Assembly: GCA_031282505.1 (NCBI GenBank)
Contig: JAITDP010000010.1
Coordinates: forward strand, 1-57,426
From: Mycoplasmataceae bacterium
GTDB lineage: Bacteria > Bacillota_I > Bacilli_A > Mycoplasmatales > Mycoplasmoidaceae
Direction: 5' to 3'
Length of the DNA stretch: 57,426 nt
Shown here piece after piece: positions 10,225 through 21,273 of the stretch. The translations under genes and the position numbers were made by a program. The notes beneath the pieces are model-generated. The model made no database searches. It worked only from the letters and a program-made list of their open reading frames with translations, and was not told the DNA's origin. The stretch's first letter is position 1. Each line of letters begins with the position of its first letter.

Positions 10225-13200
10225 ATGAATCGTATTAGCAAAATCTCCAAAAAAAAACTTGGTAGAATATTTTTAATCTCTTGCGGATTTGTTGCTGTTG
10301 GAATAGTTTGTTCCTCTACAGTATCATGTAGTGGTGTTGATAGCAAAATTACTAACAACATGGTTTCTAAGGGAGATGGAAGTAAATTTGCTGATAATAT
10401 TGATTTAAAAGATGAGATTGTTCAAGCTCTATCTGATAAAGGTTCTTCTGATGCTTTCAAAAAACAAATAGCTAATAAAGTTTTATATCAATGATATTAT
10501 GAGAATGCTAACAACACAAACCTTCGTGATTACCACATTTATAAAGACAATTGAGATAAATGAACTAAAGATGCTAAAAAAAGTTATGATGATAAAGTTA
10601 ACAGTTATAAAAGTGATCACAACAATAACTGACAATATTATTTTCAAAACGAAGTTTTAGATCCTATTGGTGCTTCTGGACAATTAATTAATCCAACTAC
10701 TAATAAAAAAGAAAGTGCAAAAGATACATATGTACGTTACCAATTGTACAATAACATTAGAGATGACTTTAATTCAAAAGTATTTGCAAATGATTATTTA
10801 AGTCTTAAGAAACAAAGTGATTCATGAAATGCTAGCTATAATTTATCAAGTCAAATTGAAAAATTATCAGGAAAAAGAGATGCTGATGCTTTAATGGCTC
10901 AACCTGATAGATGACAAACTCTTGACTATTATCCATTTTCAAAATCTGGTTATGATCCAAAATTTGATTTAGACTGACAATTTGCTTATATTCAACACGT
11001 TTCTTTCTTAGAATACTCTTTAATGAACAATCCATTTTCTATTTCAATGGTATTATGAAAAGGAAATGATAGTGTAGATAAATTAAAATCTGTTTATAAC
11101 GTATATGACGAAGGTTTAAACCCTACTGGACATGTTCCAACTGATTCTAAAGTCGGATATAATTTTCCAATTTTTAATGATACTAGTAGATATTCACCAT
11201 TTCAAAATTTCGTAAATGATGGTTTCACTGGTGATGCTCCAACATTCTTTTATGATCAAGCAGGTTCAAATACTAAGTTAGTTAATGTGCCAGTTAATGG
11301 TTCTACAAGCAAATATACTGATGATTCTGCCACTTTAATTAAAGTAAATTTATCAACTGATCTATACACTACTTTAGATGTAACATTTTCAGCAACTGCT
11401 CAAGCTTTAGTAACTAGTCAAATGAATAATAAAAAAGTTTCAGAAATAGAACCTAATGTTCCACTTTACATTTCTAGTGATGGAAACTTTTTGCCTTCAA
11501 ACACTTCTATTCTAAAAAACTTCTTGTTCATTGACCCAGCTAACACAGATGATAATTCAGTTGCTACATTACCAAGCGAATTTTATTCTTCTGCACAAGT
11601 TTTAGGAACTACTTGAGACAGTGTTACAAATCAAAAAGTTGAACAAGATTATTTAGCTGAAGGTGGACAATTAGATCAACGCATTACTAAAGATAGCGAT
11701 AACCACTTACACGCTGAGGTATTCAACCACAATTCTGATTATTACAAAGATGGATACACAGATTTAATTTCTGCTTTTCAATTATCTGATGCTAATGATG
11801 TCCCACTTCCATATGTTATGATTAGGGAACGTAGTGGTGGCGATGACGGAACTGGCGGAGTACATATGATCGGTGTTGATGGAACTGGATATCTTAGCCA
11901 AGATAAAAACACTGGATATTATAGTCACGGTTTATCATCTGACAAATGAACACAAATGCGTGAAAATGATATTTTAAAATTCCGTTCATATACATCTACT
12001 ATTGGTGATGACAGATATACATCAAATTTTAACCTAACAACTGATGTTAAAAGTTATTTTACTTCTAATGAAGATTCAATCATTTTGCAACTCGCTAACC
12101 AAATGAAGGATGTTAAATACTATGATGGTTCTAGCTTTACTAGCAACAATAATGTTGATTTTCACCTAGACTATACATATGCCATGAATACAGTTGATGA
12201 TCAAACTTTAAATCACAATATTTTTAACTTACCACAAACACTTCCAATTGGTTCTAATTTATGAAAAAATTTATTTGCTATCACTACATTAATTGACAAA
12301 ATTAATATTTGTCAAAATGTAATCAAAAACTTAGGAGATTCATTTGATAAATTACACGCATTTAATTCATCTGAAGAAAAAAATCTTAAATTTAATGGTG
12401 TCAATGCTCCTGATAACTCAGAACAAGACAATTACCCAACTTATGATGTATATAAAAATGGTTTAGCTAGCAAATTTCCATTCGCTGCTACATATTACAA
12501 TGGTACTAATGCTGATTATGGTACCGTTATTGGAAATAAAGTCTATTACAAAAGTGAAGTTTATAATTTCAGCCAGATAACTTCATATAGTTTGTTATCC
12601 CCTATGGTTGCTATTCATATATCAAATGTTTACGCTTATTCTTCTATTGATTATTTATTTGGACAAATTCAAAATGCTACTTATTTCTTTGGCGACGATT
12701 ACATGAATCAAATCAAAATTGGAAAAATAAATAGTGGTATGGCTAAATATAGTGAACATATATTTACAGCAAGTGAAGAAATCAATGATTTATTAAACTC
12801 ATTTGGTGGTTCTAATAGTTTCTCTAACAGCTATATAAACAATGCATATGTTAATTATTTAAACAATGGTACACTGCCAATGTTAAATACTAGCAATTAT
12901 TTTGAAACACCTAATGGTTCTAACTTAGATAATGATGCGATGAACGAAGTTTTAGGATCAAATTTATATGTTCCAGCTACTATCTCATCGCCTAGTGATC
13001 TTGTTAAATTAGCTAATGGTGATTCTATATCTTCAACATCTGCATTAACATCTACAGCAATTGCTACATGACAAACTCAAAAGAAAAATGATTTATCATG
13101 ATTAAAAAACTATTCAGCTGATGAAACCACTTACTTAAAAACACTTGCAAACATTAAATACTTATTAACTGATGAAAATGGCAATTTTAATCCTAAAAAT

Positions 13201-14448
13201 TTCATTGATCAACAAATTTTAAAAATGAAATATGGAAGCAAATATGTTTTCTCTTGAAAAACTCAAGACTCTATAACTTATCAAGATACAAACGTTGGTA
13301 ATAATTTTGGAACAGTGGAGCCTATCATTAATGGTTCTAGCAGCACTTATGATCTATATAAACTTAAAACTAACTATCAAGATTTATTTGAAAACCGTAT
13401 GAGTGGCTTAATATCTACACACACAAGTGATGATTATGCTAACACTACTTTTGTTGAAAATTCAAACTACCTTAAATATGCCACTCCAACAAATGTAGCA
13501 ACTGGTCTTGTTGGTTACCAAGGTTTAACTGCTGGTTTAAGCAATGCAGGTACATTTGAAGATTCTGCCTTAACTTCTAATTTTATTAATGCTAACCCAT
13601 ATAAAGATGCTACTGATGGCACAAAATACCTTGGAGCATTATCTCAATATAACTCATTGGGATACTTTATTGATGTTATAAATAATAAGTATTGAAATCC
13701 AAGCACTGGTAGTTTCAATAATATTACAACAGATGTTCAAAACTCTGAACAATTCAAAGAAAGTTTAACTGGATATTTATACAACAATAGAGACAATCAA
13801 AGCGTTATTACAACTGTTGTTAATGATTTAAACAACTCTGTTCCAGGTCTTGATGGTTTAGCAAGTGTGATTAAAGATACAATCGATCCATATACAAATT
13901 CATCTTCTAATTACAAACCACAACGTCAAACACAAGCTTTAATTACTTCACTTGTAGATAGTGGTTTTTCCGCACAAGACCCAATCGATGGATCTGCTAT
14001 TGCAAGTCTTCACTTCAAATGAAATAATACTTCTTCTAAATTGCTTGATCAATTCTTCAATGTAATCACAACTCCACAAGAACTAATAAACCCAGATCAT
14101 AACGGATCACAACTATCATCTACTTTATTCTTAGATGAAAACGGTAGTACAAAATGTACACGTGTTTTATTTGAACAATTAAACAAAAACGCATTTTATG
14201 TAAATGGAAACCATCCAAAACTAGATAGTGAATACACAACTATTTGAAATAGCTTGATTACAAAATATGGTAAATCATTAATATACAATTTATTATTTGA
14301 TGCATCAACAGACAGTGACGTTACATCAAGAACAACCGTTGCTGTAAGAAAATTATGTAATACAAATGGAAAATTGGTAGTATATGATAGAAGATACAAC
14401 GATCAATTAGGTTACAATTGAGTAAAAGATTATAAAGACAAAAACTAA
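10225..14448 (+). CDS. Very large predicted lipoprotein
   Basis: 1407 residues. The N-terminus has basic residues, a hydrophobic stretch (15-33) and a lipobox-like STVSC with Cys35 as the likely lipidated residue, followed by a Ser/Asp-rich linker. The rest is hydrophilic, rich in Asn, Ser, Tyr and Asp, with scattered UGA-encoded Trp and no transmembrane segment, so it should be an extracellular lipid-anchored protein. A TATAAT at 10211-10216, eight bases before ATG, implies a leaderless mRNA. I see no AT tract or homopolymer switch and recognise no domain. Large lipoproteins of this kind are typical mycoplasma surface antigens or adhesins; the role here is not known. Confidence 0.88.
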
Positions 14449-14499
14449 TAAGCTTATTGCTAATATTGTGTCTTTTATATATAATATATATAATTTATT

Positions 14500-15054
14500 A
14501 TGTCTAGAAAAGGATTAAAACCCATAATCATTCCTCAAGGTACTACTGTATCAATTAATGACAACGTTGCTGTTGTTAAAGGAAACCTTGGTACACTAAC
14601 TGTTTCATTTCCAAATATCATTAATGTAGCTATTGATGATAATCACATTAAAGTAACAAGACAAAATGATGAAAAACAAACTAAAATGTATCACGGCACT
14701 GTTGCTTCTAATATAGCAAATGCTATAAATGGTGTAACAATTGGTTATACTATTAAATTAAAAATTGTTGGTGTTGGATATAAAGCTATATTAGGTGGAA
14801 AAACATTAGAAGTTCACGCTGGATACAGCGGATCTGGTCCTAGAAAGGTTCAAATTCCAAACGATATCAAAGTTACTGTTCCTACGCCTACTGAAATCAT
14901 TGTTTTTGGATACAACAAAGAGAATGTTGGACAATTTGCTGCTACTGTTAGAAAAATTCGCCCACCTGAACCATATAAAGGTAAAGGAATTATGTATAGC
15001 GATGAAATTATCATCAGAAAAGTTGGTAAAACTGCTGAAGGAACCAAAAAATAG
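14500..15054 (+). CDS. rplF: 50S ribosomal protein L6
   Basis: 184 residues, slightly longer than usual (about 178). Shows the tandem L6 folds, with VVKGNLGTL early and the signature of the second domain, KENVGQFAATVRKIRPPEPYKGKGI. Normally inside the spc ribosomal operon between rpsH and rplR; here it stands alone between a lipoprotein and a glycosyltransferase. TATAAT boxes lie at 14480-14485 and 14489-14494, the nearer only five bases from ATG. Whether it is the only copy in the genome cannot be told from this window. Confidence 0.96.
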   Translation: MSRKGLKPIIIPQGTTVSINDNVAVVKGNLGTLTVSFPNIINVAIDDNHIKVTRQNDEKQTKMYHGTVASNIANAINGVTIGYTIKLKIVGVGYKAILGGKTLEVHAGYSGSGPRKVQIPNDIKVTVPTPTEIIVFGYNKENVGQFAATVRKIRPPEPYKGKGIMYSDEIIIRKVGKTAEGTKK

Positions 15055-15064
15055 TTGCATGTAA

Positions 15065-16120
15065 ATGAAGAACTTTAATATTTGTTTAGAGTTGTCAATC
15101 CTAATCCCATGTTACAATTCAGAAAAAACTCTTAATAGATTATTTTCTTCAATTGCAAGACAAAAATATCCTAGTAAATATTTAAAAATTATTGTTGTTA
15201 ATGATGGCTCTACAGATACTACAAGTGAAATTTTATTTAAATGAAAAGAAAAACTTAATAATTATTCTTTTACAATTATTGAGCAAAAGAACCAAGGAAT
15301 TGCTCAAACAAGAGAAACATTAATTGAAAATGTAGATACAAAATGATTTACATTTATTGATGCCGATGATTATTTTCAAAAGAATGCTTTTTATAACTTT
15401 TGTAAAGCAAGTGATTATGAATCTGTTGATATTATTGTTGGCAAAACATGACGTCAACGTAATAAAGAACGACACAATTGATGACTTTCTAATTCATTAA
15501 GTAAAAATATAAAAAAATATTTAAAGAATAATTTATTTTTTATTTGAAACAAAGTTTATAAAACATCTTTTATTCGCGAAGTAAATTTCCATTTTATTAA
15601 AGGAGCAAATATGATGGAAGATCAATTTTTCTTCTCTGCTATAGCTTCTAAGATAAAAAAAATCGGTATCACAAGACACTACACATATACATTTGTTCAG
15701 TCTAAAAATAGTTTCAGCTCTGTTGTTGATTATTCAAAATATGAAGATCGTTTCAGACAAATATTAGTAAATTTTGATGCAACACTTAAAAATATTTTAA
15801 ATGATAGAAAGTATGTTCAACTTTCAAAAGATGAGGTTAAAATAATTGATAGTATTGTTTACATATATATTATGAATATATTTTTACTCTATGTTTTATT
15901 TCCAGCATGATATAATTTTCCACGAAGTGTTCAAGCACAATTGAGTTTTTTATTTTACAATGAAAAACGTCAAAAAGTTAATGAAATTTTAAATAAATAT
16001 AATATTGAAATTCGTGCACCGTATGGATGATGAAAAGCTACAACATATTTTTTATTACGTTTAAAAAAACGTTACGATTTATCTAAATATTTAATTTATG
16101 TAAAGAAACAAGCAATTTAA
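15065..16120 (+). CDS. Family 2 glycosyltransferase
   Basis: 351 residues. GT-A fold: SILIPCYNSEKTL (11-23), the nucleotide-binding VVNDGSTD (44-51), NQGIAQTRE and the metal-binding DADD (99-102), then a KTSFIREVNFHF and MMEDQFFF acceptor region. It probably transfers a sugar from a nucleotide sugar to a lipid or surface glycan on the inner membrane face; a hydrophobic patch (about 265-280) may help membrane association. It starts ten bases after rplF, so probably co-transcribed. Its stop codon directly abuts the rbfA stop. Sugar and acceptor unknown. Confidence 0.9.
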
Positions 16121-16477
16121 TTACTTGTCTTTTTTAATAATTTCTTCAATTTTTAACATTCTGTCAATACTTGTATCTTTTCTAAAAACAATTTGTGGAA
16201 CTTTTCAAGTAGTCATATTTTGACTAAGTTCACGACGAAACACACCACGACTTTGATTTAGTTTTTCAACTAGTTTATCTATACATTCTCTTTTGTATGT
16301 ATCAACATAAACAAAAACAATCGATTTATCTTTTGTTAAATCTACATATGTAAAACTTGCTGTTTTCAAAACAGGATCATACAAAACATATTTATTAGTA
16401 TGATTAAGGATACTTAATATTTCACTTTCGCGTTTTGCAATGTTTCTTTCAGCAATTTTATTATTTCTTTGTTGCAT
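16121..16477 (-). CDS. rbfA: Ribosome-binding factor A
   Basis: 118 residues. Small KH-type factor needed for maturation of the 16S rRNA 5' end. N-terminal ERNIAKRESEILSIL, the central YVDLTKDKSIVFVYV and the SRGVFRRELSQNMTTWKVPQIVFRKD segment match the family in order. ATG 16477 overlaps the trxB end by 17 bp; the upstream ATG 16495 would give a non-homologous extension and a larger overlap. The C-terminal part follows a UGA Trp. Confidence 0.9.
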
Positions 16478-17405
16478 TAATATATTTAATCGCATTCATA
16501 GCTGCAATTGCACCATCAGCACATGCAGTAACAACTTGTCTGTTTTCATTTTTAGATACATCACCACAAGCAAAGATTCCTGACACAGTGGTTGCTTTTA
16601 AATCATCAACACTGATTATTCCATCTGTTGTTATTCCTAACATTTCAGCAAAATCAATAGATGGTGTATAACCAGTATTAACAAAAATGAAATCAGTTGA
16701 GAGTTTTTCGATTGTGTTATTTGTTGTGTTTTGCAAAATAATTGAATTAACATTGAAATTATCACCTAATATTTCTAATACTTTATAACCTATGTATTGT
16801 TTAATGTTATTTTGCTCAAGTAAAGAAGTATCTAATTCAATTGGAAGTGGTATATCAGAAATTAAAGATACAGTTTTAGCAATCTTAGTTAATTTTAAAG
16901 CAGAAGTATATGCTTCAGCTGTATTTCCAATAACTACAACATTTTTTTGTGTAGCAAGTGGCCCATCACATTCTACACAATAACTAATCCCCATGTTTTG
17001 ATATTCCTTTTCACCATCAACATTTAATTTTGCATTATCAGTGCCGGATGCAATTATTACTGCTTTAGCAAATCAAGTTTTTCCTTCATCACCATATACA
17101 CATCATAAATTTAATTTTTCAACTATGTTAGTCACAGTACCGTAAATATATTTTGCTCCACTATCAATTGCTTGACTATACATATTTTCAGCAAGAACTT
17201 GCCCACTAATATTTTCATATCCAGGAAAGTTACGTAAGTTTTTAATCCCAATTAACTTTCCACCAGGAGTAGATTTGTCAATAAAACCTGTCTTTAAACC
17301 GCTTCTAGCACCATATAATGCTGCTGTCAAACCTGCTGGTCCAGAACCGATTATAAAGATATCAAATTGGTTTTCTTCATTAACAATTATTGTCTCAAGA
17401 GCCAT
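16461..17405 (-). CDS. trxB: Thioredoxin-disulfide reductase
   Basis: 314 residues. FAD-binding GSGPAGLTAALYGARSG (about 20-36), redox-active CVEC followed by DG (about 146-151), NAD(P)-binding VVVIGNTAEAY, and the FAD-contacting GIFACGDV near the end. Reduces thioredoxin with NADPH. The second nucleotide motif GNTAEA departs from the usual GGGDSA. TATAAT (minus, 17412-17417) is six bases before ATG, so a leaderless mRNA is expected. rbfA follows with overlapping translation. Confidence 0.94.
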
Positions 17406-17472
17406 AAAAAAATTATAATCGAAAAATATTGATTAGCATTTGCTATTGCTTTAAAATCTTATTTATTAAATT

Positions 17473-17548
17473 TGGCGCACCCAGCAGGAATCGAACCCAC
17501 AACCTCCTGGTTCGAAGCCAGACGTTCTATCCGTTGAACTATGGATGC
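17473..17548 (-). tRNA. tRNA-Arg (TCG)
   Basis: Minus-strand cloverleaf: acceptor GCATCCA with TGGGTGC, D arm GTTC/GAAC, anticodon stem CTGG/CCAG with loop CTTCGAA (anticodon TCG), T loop TTCGATT, GCCA end. It reads CGN codons. Confidence 0.93.
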
Positions 17549-17551
17549 AAA

Positions 17552-17628
17552 TGGTGACCTGTATCAGATTCAAACTGATGAATGCCGCCTTGAGAGGGCG
17601 GTGTGTTAAGTCGCTTCACCAACAGGCC
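17552..17628 (-). tRNA. tRNA-Glu (CTC), second glutamate isoacceptor
   Basis: Acceptor GGCCTGT/ACAGGTC; anticodon stem CCGCC/GGCGG with loop CTCTCAA, so the anticodon at positions 34-36 is CTC. The body is closely related to tRNA-Glu(TTC) at 2913, including the D arm, while the anticodon stem is GC-rich and different. Encoded CCA. Three bases separate it from tRNA-Arg. Confidence 0.88.
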
Positions 17629-17658
17629 AATATATTAAAATTATATTTAATATATTAA

Positions 17659-19428
17659 TTAAATAGAGTCAGAAAATTGCGAAAAGTATAGATCTTTATA
17701 AATACCATTTTGTTTCAATAATTCATTGTGAGTACCATGTTCTACGATCTTTCCGTGATCCATAACAATAATTTTATCAGCATTTCTGATTGTACTTAGA
17801 CGATGAGCAATAATAATACTTGTTTTTCCACTCATTAATTTATCCATAGCAATTTGTATCATGTTTTCTGTTTGAGTATCAACATTACTTGTTGCTTCAT
17901 CTAAAACAATAAATTTAGATTTTTTAGCCATCAAACGTGCAATTGTAATTAATTGTTTTTCTCCAGCACTTATATTTGTTGAATTATCAAGGATTGTATC
18001 AAAACCACGTGGTAACATTTTAATAAAGTGGAGTAAGTTTATTTGTTCACAAATTGATTCTAATTGGCTTTGAGAAACGTTTTTTTGGTTATAAATAATG
18101 TTTTCTCTTATTGTTCCATTGAATAAGAAAGGTTCTTGTAACACTAAACCAATCATATTTCTTAATTCAGAACGTTTCATTTCGTCAATGTTCATTCCAC
18201 CAATTTTAATTTTGCCACCTTCTTCATCAAGTTCATAGAAACGCATTAACAAGTTAACAAGAGTAGATTTTCCAGATCCTGTTGCACCAACTATTGCAAT
18301 CTTTTCACCATATTTAATATGTAAATTCAAATCTTGTATTACAGTTTTTCCAGCGGTATATCCAAAAGTTACATGATCAAATTTAATATCATCGCCATGA
18401 GGCAATTTAGTATATGTAACATCCGGAGATATTTCTTCTTCATCTAGTAAATTAAAAATTCTTTTCAAACATACATTAACAGCTAATAGATTTTGAATGT
18501 TTGTTGACATAATTGTAAATGGCGAATTGAAAAGGTTAATAAATACTAAAAATGAAGGAATTGATGTAGCAGCAGTTGCATCGTGATGTATGACAAAAAT
18601 GAAAATTGAAAAAATAATAACAAGAATTTCCATTATGTAGTTTGTGATAGTAAATAACGGTCCAGCTAAACTACTAACAAAAGATGATTTTTTTGAAATA
18701 ACATATAAATGTTTAATTAATTCATCAAAATGTTCATTCATTTCTTTTTGTTTATTCGATAAACGAATCAATAGTGTATTTGAGAACATTTCTTCAATGT
18801 TTGAGTTAACCTTACTTAATGACTCCCAACGCATTTTATAAAGTTTTTTACTCTTATAAACAATTAATGGAATAAATATTGTAAAAATAGGGATGGAAAC
18901 TGTACATAATAATGCCATTCTCCAGTCTAACATAAACATAGCTGCTAATAAACCAATTAGATAAAAGAAGCCACTTATTATTTGACAAACAGATCCAATA
19001 AAATTTCCAGCAACTGAATTTGTATCATGTAGCATAACAGTCATGTTATGACCAATACTACTATTGTCAAAATATGACAAAGGTAATTTATCAAGTTTTT
19101 TAAATAACACCCTTCTAAATTTATCACCACTTCGTTGATCAAAAATAACCCTTATGATGTTATAGGGAATGTCACATAAAAAGAATTTTAGTACATAGAA
19201 AATTAATATGATAATTGCGGTATCTGTAATTTTTCTTAAAACATCATTTCCGTTATAAAATTGAAGAAGAGATGTTATGTCTCTAAGCAAGTATGGAGAA
19301 GCAATCGATAAAACTACAGAAATAACTGAGTTTACAAAAAGAAATGCACAACATATATAAGATCATTTTCCAATAAAAGAAAATGAACGTTTAATAACAC
19401 TATTAGATTTAAATATTTTTTTAATCAC
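17659..19428 (-). CDS. ABC exporter subunit, ATPase-competent half (heterodimer)
   Basis: 589 residues: six-helix exporter domain (about 1-320) and nucleotide-binding domain with Walker A GATGSGKST, Q-loop LQEPFL, an altered signature ISAGEKQ, Walker B IVLDEATSNVD with the catalytic Glu, and H-loop AHRLST. Starts at GTG 19428, which overlaps the partner gene's stop; its Shine-Dalgarno AGGAGG lies 6 bp upstream. The partner lacks the catalytic Glu and His but keeps a good signature, so together they form one active and one degenerate ATP site, as in BmrCD/TM287-288 exporters. The first residues run through a UGA Trp (IGKWSYICC). Substrate unknown. Confidence 0.93.
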
Positions 19429-21232
19429 GTAAAGCCTCCTCTGTGCTCATTTGTTGTAAAGTTATATTACGATAAAATTCACAACGAGAAAATAATTGTT
19501 TGTGAGTTCCAATGTCAACAATATTACCATTGTTTAAAACAATAATTTTGTTAGCTTTAATAATTGTAGATATACGACTTGCTACAATAATCTTTGTAGA
19601 TTTTTTATATTTAGCAAATATTTCTTTTCTAACTAATGAATCTGTTTTGTAATCTAACGCACTAAAACTATCATCAAAAAGCATAATCTCTGGTTCATTA
19701 GCAATCGATTGAGCTATAACAATACGTTGTTTTTGACCACCAGAAATATTAACAGAGTTTTGTGAAATCATGTAATTATATTTTTGTTCCATTTCTTCAA
19801 TAAATGGTTTAGCTTGTGAAACATCAGCTGCAAGTTCTATTTTTTTTGTAGCATCTACAACATTAGTACCTTTGATTCCTATACCAATATTTTCATAAAC
19901 AGTTCGATTTAATAAATTTGCACGTTGTAAAGAGAAACCAAGTTTTTCTCTTAAAGTAGCAAGTTTCATATTTTTAATGTTAACATTATCAATAATAATC
20001 TCGCCGCTTGTTGGATCCATAAATCTAGGTATTAAATTTAATAGCGTAGATTTTCCACATCCAATTGGCCCAACAACACCAATGAAATCACCAGAATTAG
20101 CTTTAAATGAAATATCACTAAGAACATTTTCTTTCGCACCACCATATTTAAAACTAACATTTTTGAATTCAATTTCACCTCTTCCAACAAATTTTTGTTT
20201 TGCTTCGTTACCATCAGCAATTGTTACTTTAGTGTTTAATATCTCATTTACCCTATTGATTGAAACACGCACTTGTGGAATTATCATAATGAAAACAGAA
20301 ACACCGATAAACCCATTTACTATAACACTTGCTAACGTTGCATATCCAATTAATGTTGAATAAGATAAAGTTTTTCCTTGTTGGATAAGCCACGCTCCCA
20401 TTCAATAAATTCCAATAGTCAAGCAACTTAAAGTAAAACTTATCGCTTGTCCTGAAAGTGAACCAATTGAATTAATTACTTCATTGTGGACAGTAACTTC
20501 ATGAGAAGTTTTTTTAAATTTATTATTATGGAATTTTAATGCATCAAATGCTCGAATGTTTCTAACACCTTTTATTGCTTCACGAACTTGCATGTTCAAA
20601 ATATCATTACATTTTTGTTGTTTTTTTATGTGCGGTATAACAAAGATGGCAAAAAATAATGTAAGAGCTGTCATTATAACAATCACAGCTGCTGTTAATG
20701 CAACGATTTGTCATGGTGTTTGCCCAAAGTTTGTTCCTGTATCACTTGTTGTAGAAGAAGTCTTAAAAAAAAGCATTGATATTAAACCACCAAACGCTTC
20801 TCCAGGTGCTGTAATACTTACAACGATTAATTGGCAAAACAATCATTGTAAATAGTCTACTTCACTAGTTGCTCTTCAAATAATAGAAGGAATAGAAAAT
20901 TTATTTATTTGGTTAAGCGAAAGTTTATTTACTTTAACGAAAAGAGCATGTCTTATGTAAAAAGCAAATTTACATGTAATGTGGTTAGCAAGATATGTTG
21001 TAGCTACAACAATTAATGAAAATGCTATAACATAAGAAATTAATAGAGAACAAGAAATAATCACGGCAACAGTTGTTGGTTTTGGAGCATTAGCTGAAGG
21101 AACCAAAGCTACAACGTTTGCAACACGTTGTGGAATAGCTAAAACAAAATAAACTTGTGCTACCAACAAAACAAGTAAAAGAGCGTACAACAGCCACTCT
21201 TTTAACTTAAATAATTTAAGCAATCTAAACAT
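19421..21232 (-). CDS. ABC exporter subunit with degenerate ATP site (heterodimer)
   Basis: 603 residues: N-terminal exporter domain with six hydrophobic helices (about 1-335), then Walker A GPIGCGKST, canonical signature ISGGQKQR, Walker B IMLFDDSFSALD where Asp replaces the catalytic Glu, and ASRIST where Ser replaces the H-loop His. These changes mark the non-hydrolysing half. ATG 21232 has TATAAT (minus, 21240-21245) seven bases upstream. Its 3' end encodes the Shine-Dalgarno of the second subunit and overlaps it by 8 bp, which should couple their synthesis one to one. Confidence 0.93.
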
Positions 21233-21273
21233 TGGATATATTATATTTTATATTTATAATATAACTTTTGAAA

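Noticed and set aside
17552-17628. Reading this tRNA as Arg (TCT)
   Set aside because: With the 5-bp stem CCGCC/GGCGG the seven-base loop is CTCTCAA, which puts CTC, not TCT, at positions 34-36; the body is also clearly Glu-like.
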